NCBI GenBank assembly: GCA_007922225.1
Contig: ML679956.1
Location: forward strand, 78,390,834-78,454,833
Length of the DNA: 64,000 bases
From: Emydura subglobosa
Taxonomy: Eukaryota; Chordata; Testudines; Chelidae
Direction: 5' to 3'
Positions 55,651 through 64,000 of the stretch are shown here, one piece after another (position 1 is the stretch's first letter; every line of letters begins with the position of its first letter). The notes beneath the pieces are model-generated. The model saw only the letters and a list, made by a program, of their open reading frames with translations. It did no database searches and had not been told where the DNA came from. The translations under genes and the position numbers were made by a program.

Positions 55651-58600
55651 AACTGAAACAGCCTAAAATTAAGAGTGAAGATGTAGGTCACATTCTAGGA
55701 ACTGGATTCCCCATGCCTCACAAACCATTAAGCCAATTAGATCATGGAATTTGCCAAGGGAGGTTAGTGAAACATGGTTACTAGAGGTCTTCTAGAGCTA
55801 CATAGACTATGACAAGAACAAGGGTTTAGCTAACAAAAAATAGCACCAATAAATCTGCAACAAATTAAGGGAATATGGTGTCATGCAGTATATTGTCAGC
55901 TTGTACAATTTACTGTTGCAGGCCATGATGTATCCAAGTTCTAGAACTACACTTTAAAACAGATGGATTCTTTATGACCATTAAAAATATTTTCAGCTTT
56001 GCAGACTAAAATAAAAGTAATCTAGCCGCATGCTTCAAGGCCTGAGAAGGTCTATTTGCAGGGGACAGGAACTTGCTTGCCCTCCCCATACACAGCATAG
56101 CACCACTGACTAGGCGGCACACCTTCCCCTGAAGTAAAAGATATTGGCCCCCATTATAGGTGGAATAGCAAACTTGAAGGTTCAATGGTCAAATCTGATA
56201 TGACAAATCCTATATGCCTATTTAACAACTTAAAAGTTTAACACAGAAGACAACCCTGAACCAGGGCACGGTGATGAACTAGATGCTCCAGAGGCTTCTT
56301 CCCAGGTCTGTGTGTCATGGTCAAATCAGAGTGGTCCAGCAAGCAGAAACATTTTATATAAAGGGATGAATCAAAATAATTCTATGAAAACCACATGGTG
56401 ATCAAATGAGATGCAAACCAGATAGGATGCCAGTGAAAGGCTGATTTTATTTTTTGAAACTGAATGTCTAACTTGCACATACATAACAACTGAATCAATA
56501 TAAGTGCCATAACAATGTCCAAACACTTTTGCACCCTCTTTCAGAACAATTTATGTTTAACAGGATACATAAAAAAATTAAATAGAAAAAAATATTAACC
56601 TTAAAGCTCTCCTTTAAACTAAAGAAAAAGCAAGAGTTAAGACTGCCAGTCTGTCCCTAAATCACCCTGTTGGATCTAGGTAAGGCAGCATATTTGAGAT
56701 TATTCTGCAGTTTAAGGAAGGAATATTAAGCTTAATGGAATTTCCTTTTAATGTCTTGCTAATGTAGAGTAATTTTTTTTCCATTTAGCAGGACAGAATG
56801 TAATGAAGAAAGGAGAATGGACAACTAACAATTAAGAAAATGAATACGAAGGTAGTAAAGTTACAGTACAAAAGGGAAAGAGGGTAGAACTCAACAAACC
56901 AGAGAAGATGGCTGGTCTAGGGTAATGAACACGGATGAGCAAATGTTACTATATGGGGAGAACGGTAAAAAGGTAATCATGCATCCACACAGGTAGCTCA
57001 GCATGCTAGAAGACTGCAGCAGAATAATTGCTCATTTGACTCTCTATTTTGAGCTTTTTCCATCTTTTGACTATGAAACATCTCTGTATTTGGAACTCAT
57101 CAATAAAATGAGGTACAACTACCAATGCCTACAAATCCATTGCACTGCAGTTTGTACCGCTACAGAATCACATGAACACTTCTCTGGAACTTATATCATT
57201 TGGCAAGGTTTGCAAATTAAGGGGGGAAAAATTACCAGCTGCTTGGATTTTTTAATGATCTGTCTATGCATAATTACAAGCTCAAGAATAAGAAGCAACT
57301 TAAGTTTAGTCAACAATATTTGGCCACTACTTCCTGCTCTTCAGTGCCAAAACAGAGTTAGCAGATGCCCTCCAGAGGAACACAATAAGATGCAGGAAGT
57401 AATACATGCACATAATTTCCCTAACCTAAATGAGATGCACAGCATTGCATTTATCATTTCTATTTCTGTCCCTCTCTTCTGCCTATTGTTTCTCCTCTTC
57501 CTTTCTACCTCGTTTTGCTTATTCTCTAAGCCTCTTTCACCAAAAATGTTGGTTTCTTTTACAGCCACTGAACTGAATCTAGTTGCAGTTGTGTTCTCTT
57601 CTCTCCCATCTTCCCATCTTGGTTGTGTATCCTTTCTCCATCCCATTCATAATAACCATCCTTTCTCCATCCCCCCAATTCCACTTTCCTGTTCCCTGCT
57701 TATCCATCTTTTGTGCTGCTCCCTTTTCCTGGCACAGCTCTCCCCTTTCTCTCTAGTCATTCTGGGGACATCATGAGCTACAAAGCAACACTTACGTTGC
57801 AAGAGCTACAAAGAGAGTGAGGGGAAAGGACTATGCAAAAAGGTGCGGGCAGTGAAGACTACATAAATCTTAATATGGATGAGTTAAATTACCCACTAAG
57901 CAGCAACTATATTTTCATATGTATTATATGTAACTTTTTTTTAAATTTGAGTTTGGAATTTGTATAAGGTGCAAGACAGCCATTCTTGGAGACTGAGTCT
58001 GGTTATCTACAGAACAGGTACGGCCTTGGGAATTGTACTGTAAAGCTTCTCAACACTGCCCTACCGACGTGTCTCAGCTATGACTTGGAAAGACCATTTC
58101 CAGGCGCAAAAGGATAGGTTCAATCTGCATGGGCCATTCAATCCTTCCCTTCTCTGCTTAGGCTGTTGACAATCATGCCATTTGTGATATTTTTTAAATG
58201 GATGGCGGGTTTTTATGCTGAAACTGGGAAGTATACTGCAATAGAGACCAAATCCATCTCACCTAGGCCAAACAGCTAGGACAATTACTTAAATCACTGC
58301 TGACCTCAGAAGTATCTTAATCTGTGACCCAGAGTTCAAGGCTAACGGAAGCTTTACTAATCCCATGAGATACCCAGTTCAGAAAAGTACTCAGAAAGGT
58401 ACTATAAAAAATGAGTAAGCTGTAATTTAAGTGCATGCTTTAGGAAGCCTAATTAATAGTCGTAACCTAATGCTTTTGACTTCTCGTCAAGAAGGTTATG
58501 AGATCATCTGCACACCCAAAAGTATTGTGAAGAAAGATGCCAAAAACTTAGTGCCACCAGCCCCAGAGAAGTGCATCTATGATGCTAACTTGGAGGAGTG

Positions 58601-59490
58601 TTTTATTGCAACACCACAAATTGAGTTGCCATTGCCAATTCGGTTAAAGTCACTACATTCTCTCTGGAAAGCCTTTTGAGATTTGTATGAAAGAAACTAC
58701 ATAAAGTAAATTGAAACTCACATTTTTAATACTTTGGGCTGTTGAGTTCAAGCCCAGGCAGGGGCAGTCTCAGGTACACGGCTAGGAACCCTCAACAGCT
58801 GGACTGCCCTCAATCTATCAGCACTGTTAAAATGATGTACTAAACTTAAAGTAACTTTACGTTTCATAAGCTAAAGATTGAAGAAGAAGAACAAGATCAA
58901 AAGAACCTGTTGAGGAAAGCTCAGCACTTTCCTGTAGAATTACTGTGATCCTCCTAACACCAGTTTTTGCCAAGTGTTAAGGAGTGTGAAAATACCCCAC
59001 AAATTAGGGCTAATGGTCAAGAATACCAGCCACCTCAGATGACACTAGGTGAAAAGCTCTGGAATCATTAGCCATCACACCATACGTATTCATAATAAAT
59101 GTCACTAGGTATTCAGTCCCACAGGAGCCTTACCTGTTTCATTTGAATCCTGTTGTATAGTTGCACATCCAGGTTCTTGCACAGGCTAAAGAGCATATAA
59201 ATATTGCTTTTAACCACCACCTGCTACCTGCTGTGTGTTTAGCAACCCTTACAGTTTAGAGTACGTTTTCAGCATGGGGAGAAGCTTGCACCATTTCCTC
59301 TTTCAACAGGAACTGTGTGCAAAAAGCCTATGCTGAAAATTTACCCCACTGGATATTGTGAATGTGTGTGTTGCAGTGAGGTATGTATTATCAGCCAATA
59401 TTCCTCATGGATTCAGGAGTCAAAATGTACAAGGCCTTGCAACCCAAGGCAGCTGTCCTGTGTATAGAAGTATATAAAAAGATAGCTCAC
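55651..59490. other. SETD2 20-kb intron, no supported gene
   Basis: AT-rich intron. The longest open frame in the window (57003-57776, plus strand) lies here but has no domain and a pyrimidine-rich composition, so it is not called. Confidence 0.5.
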
Positions 59491-59584
59491 TTAATCCTTT
59501 CATGCCAGGAGTAGGGATTTTCCCGGAGCGACGTCCATTGCCGGCAATGGACGCACCAAAATAACGTCGGCATCAATGAGTTAA
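59491..59584. mobile_element. piggyBac-type MITE with TTAA ends and perfect central palindrome
   Basis: TTAA occurs at both ends (59491-59494 and 59581-59584). The TIRs are TTAATCCTTTCATGCC and, reversed, TTAACTCATTGATGCC, 12 of 16 identical including TTAA. The centre 59532-59553 is a perfect 22-bp palindrome around CATTGCCGGCAATG. The 94-bp element is CpG-rich in an AT-rich intron. TTAA duplication is the hallmark of piggyBac transposition. Confidence 0.8.
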
Positions 59585-62500
59585 CCACCTCTGTCCTCTT
59601 TTCACCTATTATATTTCTCATGCATCATCCAGCTTCCCAACCATCTTCCTGTTTCTTCACAGTATGCACGCTATGTTCTCTCCCTTCTTCAGCACGGAGT
59701 TGAAAATGGAGTTGAGAAAAGGAGACACATGGTCAGCTGGTGATGTTAACAAGCTCCTTGCTGCCCTGAGAAGCTAGATGGAAATGGTTGAAATTACAAG
59801 GGGGTCATCATCAAGATCGGGGAGGACATAGCTTAAGTTACGAGATTTCACAACCTCCCACCCACCCCCTCCAATGACACTATTATTGCAGATGACTCAA
59901 GTTCCACAACTCAATGTAAAATCAGCTTTAAAGAGCTTGGAAGCACCTGAAAATTCACCTTACTGTCCTCCTGCTTTGGTGATGGGGAAAAAATTGATGG
60001 GATGACACACCTAGTTCCCACAGAAAATCTAAAAGATCAGGAGACAGGATAACCTTAGATCTAAAATACTGTGCTCTATTAGGTGCCTCAATGTCCTTCC
60101 TGTAGCCTAAAAGTCTTAAGATTTATCAACCATTTCAGGGCTGTAGTATCTTGGCCTGACCAGTTAGCCCAAAAGACAATATGCAATATTTTAACAGGTG
60201 AATGTCGGACAGAAGCAGTTAACTCTTTTAGTGCCATGATAACATACAGGACTGAATACATCCAGAGGGTCATCACAGTTCCCCAAGAATACTTAGCAGG
60301 ATAAAAAGGTTTTCATAGACTTAAGGCTTGATTCTGATTTCAGATGCATGGTATGTTATAATTCAAGTACCACAAAACCAGCTCTTGTAGCAAATATACC
60401 CATGTACCAAAGATCAGAACTTTAAACCCTATTACATAAGGTTATTAGTATCCTCAGAATTATATCAAGTACGTTGCACTAGGGCAGACCCAATAGGGAG
60501 GAAGTGAATCCATATCTCAAATGGCTACTTTGATGGCTAATGATTCCATAGCTGACCACAGGCCTGAGCCAGTGGATTTAAGTGGCTGAAGTCAAGGCTA
60601 CTCCAAATTCAACAGAAACTGCAAGTGTGCTGGGAGTCAGCACCTGGTGTTAAAATGACACTGTCAGGTCAAATTTGGACCCAAATTAAGATCTTACAAA
60701 ATAAGGTTTTATAAATTTAACACCATTAGAACCCAAGATTTTCCTTAAACACTTCAACAGAATCGGTTTTTTAAAAACAATTATTCCCCTGCAGTGTTTG
60801 CAACCCAAACACTACCGCATGAAATCCTGAAAATGAAAGTGGCTAAAGACAGAGCATAAACAAAAGGGAAGCTGAGTAGTCCAGGACTGTCCAAAGAAAG
60901 AAAAATTCAAGAACAACCAACATGAATTGAAGAATAAGTAAGGGTGGGTTTTTTTTAAACTTTTCATTTTTACTAATACATGGTATTAATAGCATAAGGA
61001 GATGTTTTGGTTTATATACATTTAACCTGACAGTGTCCCTTTAAGTGAAGAAATCCTGAATCTTTGATTAATTACACAAATTGCAGACTGAAGCTGTTAG
61101 ATACACTGAGTTAAAAAAGGGGGAAAAATACATTCAACCTTATTTGCATAGATGAGCATATCTTAGTGCATAATGTGTAACTTACGAAGGTCACATCTTT
61201 TCTCCTATTAGGTTTACAACATCATAATTCTAGTCAAAACTCTGTAAATGCACACAAATTACAGATTCTTTTGAGTAATACAAAGGTAAGAAGAGTAAGA
61301 ATTTCTCTTTCCTACCAAAAATGGATAATTTTATGATCTTTAACGTTGGTGGCTATGGAGGCTAACACAGAGACGCAGGAAACACGGTTTCATGAATTCA
61401 GGGCCTAAACTGATCTCCAGCAAAGGCCAGGACGGAAAATTCCCATTCATGTACAGCACTGCCCAATGAGATGCATTATCAATTCTCTTTACTAGACTCT
61501 TCTGAAGCATCAAGAATTGATCATTTTAAGGAGCAAAATATTAGCCTCAAAGACCTTACAGCCTTATAGTGTGTCGGCTGATAGGAATTTACACTGCAAG
61601 AGTGCGTCTAATAATTAAAGATGGGCAAACTCTTTTTCTTAAAATGAAGGCTACCTGTACCTTAACTGACTGAACCAAGCCTAAACTCTTTTGGAAGCAT
61701 AAGAAAATTGTGGTAAGGACTTCATTCCCCATCTCTCCCACAAGGAAGCAAATGGGACAGGTCAAAAAAAGAGTCCCTCACCATTATTTCCTTTTGTTAG
61801 CCTGGTTGGGGAGTTTGAGGGACAAGTGTGTACCTAAGCCTTGCAATCTTCCATTTAGCACCTGCACTGTTCAGGAGCAACTCTTTCACTCCGGTGCAGT
61901 GGCCTGTAGCGCCTCTGCTGGGTAACATGTTAATGTCAATTTCAAATTTAAAAATTAAACCTTTCCATTCCTGCAAGAAACGCTTATTTTACGGGGATGG
62001 TGGTTGGGTGAAGGTTTTCAATATACCATTGAGATCTCTAGGACAGATGATCGAGTGTTTTAAATTTTCAAGTGGCAGATTGTTTGGACTCACAGGGTCC
62101 CACTGTGCCACAGTAGGCTGCTTGCTGAAGAGATTCATTACTAGAGTAGATCTCTCAGTTGCTCAAACAAGAGGTCAGCCTGATGCTGAAAGAAGGAAGC
62201 AGCCTGCAGCCACAATCTCCCTCACTTCCAAAGACAACACCGCAGGTAAGGAACAGGGACTGGGTAGAATGTCTGGAAGATCACAGCCCCTGCTGCCCAT
62301 TGGCAGGCTTCAAAGGTTCAGATTAGCATCCAAATTTTTGGATGTTAGCTGATCTGAACATAAAACTCCAAGTCTTTTGGAAGTTAACTCAACAATAGCA
62401 ATGTCAACAGGACTGAATGTTGCCAGAAGACAACAGTCTTCTAATGCTACATAAAATTGCAGATGAAAAGCAAACAAGCCACACAGTCTTGAGATACTTG

Positions 62501-63008
62501 AATTTAAATCTATATCAGACATTTGGTATAACATTCAGACGTACAGTGAGGCTGTTGAGCCAGAATTGCTCACTGCCCTATCATTGCCCTGCTATTTTCT
62601 GATTGGTTTAGAAAACAGGCCTGCATGTCAGCACCAGCCACGCAAAGACCAAATCATCAATAAACAGCTCTAAAAAATAAACTAAACTGAACTGGATGAA
62701 TAAACCATCTTCTCAGTGGTCAAGCTGAACTGATGGATCTTTGATCAGTGAATAACGCACGGGCATCTAGCAATCTAGCATAAATTCCATGTGGTATAAT
62801 TTGCAACATAGGGAATTCATAGAAAAGTACCTGGAGGCGTGCTTTTAGGCTGAAATTCCTCACTTAGGAAAGGTGTTCCTACTTGTTTGGCAAAACACAT
62901 TTGCGAACAAGGCATCAACTCAATCTTATTTATGTTCAACTGCAAACAGCTACGTTTTTCCTTTATGATACAATGGTCATAGCTTCAGTGAGCTACTATT
63001 ACTCTTAC
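59585..63008. other. SETD2 20-kb intron, right part, no feature
   Basis: No repeat or exon recognised up to the GTAAG donor of exon 63009-63641. Confidence 0.5.
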
Positions 63009-63641
63009 CTTTAGGTCTTTCCAGCTGTCTAGAAGCTTGGTAGCCAAGTCACTCATATCCACTATTTTGTCAGTCTGTTCTTGACTCCTCTCGCTCTCCA
63101 CGTCAGACACACCCTCCTCTTCATCTTGAGATGGCGTTTCCATTGCAATGGGCTCTTCCAGCTTTGGGCCGTTGCTCTCTTTGGCCTCTGCTTCGGGCTC
63201 AACCTCCAGCTCGGTAGCCTGAGGTTTGCTGCTGTCCACTGGAGCTTTGATTTCCTGCTGCTGCTGCTCCTCCTCCTCTGCCATCTCTGCAGGAGCACTG
63301 ACCAGCTGGTCTAGGTCTTCTTTGCCCTCCTTTCCCTCCAGCTCACTGATGGTATCAGAGATTGCACTGTCCATGCTATTTTCACTTATAATTTTGAGTC
63401 TTCGAAAGACAAGCTTCTTCGGGGTTTCTGTGTCGCCTTCTGTGCTCTGCTTGATGGAAGGATCTGGCGTGTTGAGTGGTGTATGAGCCCGTGATGTGTT
63501 CTCACTGGAATAACCATCCCCCTCACTGAGCTGTGGGACAGCAGTCTTGGTCTGAGACCAGCGCTGGATAATTGGAAGCACTTTGCTCTCCTCCAACATG
63601 TTTTTATTAGGTATAGGCAAGAGCTCCAGAGTCTTCATAAT
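63009..63641 (-). CDS. SETD2: SETD2 exon: acidic Ser/Glu-rich middle region
   Basis: Coding exon of 633 nt, 211 codons, phase 0 at both ends. It is bounded by acceptor ...ACCAG at 63642-63644 and donor AAG|GTAAG at 63008. It starts with an Ile codon, then MKTLELLPIPNKNMLEESK. Recognisable SETD2 blocks follow: KVLPIIQRWSQTK, SENTSRAHTPLNTPDPS, KKLVFRRLKIISENSMDSA, EEGVSDVESERSQEQ and SDLATKLLDSWKDLK. The first third is well ordered in sequence. The middle (about exon residues 90-175) is Glu/Gln-rich with runs EEEE and QQQQ. No catalytic motif is expected here, because the SET domain lies upstream of this exon. The Glu/Gln stretch appears shorter than the human one as I remember it, which is the sort of indel that disordered linkers tolerate. 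The identity is secure from several independent blocks. Confidence 0.97.
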
Positions 63642-64000
63642 CTGGTTACAAACACAAAACCACAGCTGTTATATTTAAAACCGTCACTTTGCACTAGATT
63701 TTTGTTTTTTGTTTTCTGGGGTTTTTTTAAATCTCTCTGACTTGGCAGTAGCAATTTCTTCAAGGAGGAGCTGAGTTCTTTAATATTTTCCACAGTCACA
63801 TTCATACTGACACAAGTTAGTAGAGATGCATTTGCTGTAGGGGCTGAACTGTGGTAATGAACTTTTGAGATTATTATGGACACAAAATAAATATATGGGT
63901 GGAAAAAAACTGACTAAATGTGTTCAGCTAGCAACTGGAATGAGTCCAAAGGGCTTAGACACTTATAGCTGACCATGCATATCTTGAGTTTGCATATGAA
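63642..64000. other. Intron upstream of the first visible SETD2 exon
   Basis: Contains the polypyrimidine/acceptor of exon 63009-63641 and AT-rich sequence. No further exon seen before the window edge. Confidence 0.5.

Larger units (their letters stand above)
15008..63641 (-). other. SETD2: SETD2 gene body, partial (7 internal exons)
   Basis: Gene-level entry. SETD2 is the nuclear enzyme that trimethylates histone H3 lysine 36 on transcribed chromatin while travelling with elongating RNA polymerase II. The seven exons total 1926 nt, 642 codons, with matching phases 0, 1, 2, 0, 0, 2, 0 at the successive introns. Every boundary has an AG acceptor, and the internal donors are GT except one GC. 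The translated exons follow the order of the C-terminal half of human SETD2 as I know it, roughly residues 1800 to 2455 (inferred numbering). Intron lengths are 20104, 2941, 5783, 4852, 1057 and 11971 nt. The SET-containing 5' exons lie to the right of the window. The SRI-domain exons were not found to the left of 15008. Intact frame, conserved motifs and real introns argue for a functional gene, not a retrocopy. Confidence 0.96.

Noticed and set aside
57003..57776. 257-codon open frame on the plus strand, the longest single ORF in the window
   Set aside because: No domain or family resemblance. The C-terminal half is pyrimidine-rich (runs of Leu, Phe, Ser, Pro), it lies antisense in a SETD2 intron, and it has no splice or promoter support. 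Chance ORF is the better explanation.
61828..62352. 174-codon plus-strand frame
   Set aside because: No recognisable domain or repeat homology; intronic to SETD2 on the opposite strand. Not supported as a gene.
15008..63641. Possibility that SETD2 here is a pseudogene or retrocopy
   Set aside because: Introns are present with good splice signals, and all seven exons are open and in phase.
1..64000. tRNA, rRNA genes or CRISPR arrays
   Set aside because: Only SINE-derived tRNA/5S-like segments were seen. There are no regularly spaced repeats of CRISPR type, and the window is eukaryotic.

Overview
This is vertebrate nuclear DNA, almost certainly a non-avian sauropsid and most probably a turtle. 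The repeat load points that way: many CR1 LINEs of several ages, two DIRS-type retrotransposons, Penelope-like (GIY-YIG) elements, hAT and piggyBac MITEs, CORE-SINEs and a 5S-rRNA-derived SINE. The only host gene I can support is SETD2, the histone H3 lysine-36 trimethyltransferase. It lies on the minus strand and is partial at both ends. No rRNA or tRNA gene, CRISPR array or operon is present.

Seven consecutive SETD2 coding exons are visible, read right to left: 63009-63641, 42856-42904, 39734-39914, 33275-33950, 28288-28422, 27091-27230 and 15008-15119. Joined, they make 1926 nt or 642 codons in one open frame with compatible phases throughout. They cover the acidic/Ser-rich middle region, a basic plus coiled-coil segment, the Pro/Gln-rich low-charge region and the WW domain. 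The catalytic AWS-SET-postSET exons must lie beyond position 64000. The C-terminal SRI exons (RNA polymerase II CTD binding) were not found in 1-15007 and probably lie beyond the left edge. The intron between the second and third exon pair (33951-39733) appears to use a GC-AG donor.

Everything else is intronic, and much of it is mobile DNA. Region 1-7900 holds L2, CR1 and CORE-SINE fragments, a clear hAT-Charlie-type MITE and a local duplication. Region 7950-14225 is a decayed but structurally complete DIRS element with gag, RT, RNase H, tyrosine recombinase and inverted terminal repeats. Region 15440-26230 is a nest of old CR1, a second DIRS element without its recombinase end, three CR1 insertions inside that, and another CR1. 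Region 27-42 kb has SETD2 exons with few repeats. Region 43.3-55.7 kb is a cluster of Penelope-like foldback copies, many MITEs with the TIR GGCYTGTCTACACT, and a 5S SINE. Region 56-63 kb is mostly AT-rich intron with one piggyBac MITE.

The most interesting signal is the foldback Penelope-like family at 43.3-48.7 kb and a related fragment at 55.4 kb. Their ends carry a repeated hairpin that resembles a decayed hammerhead ribozyme core. All calls come from reading the sequence and from family knowledge; no database search was run.
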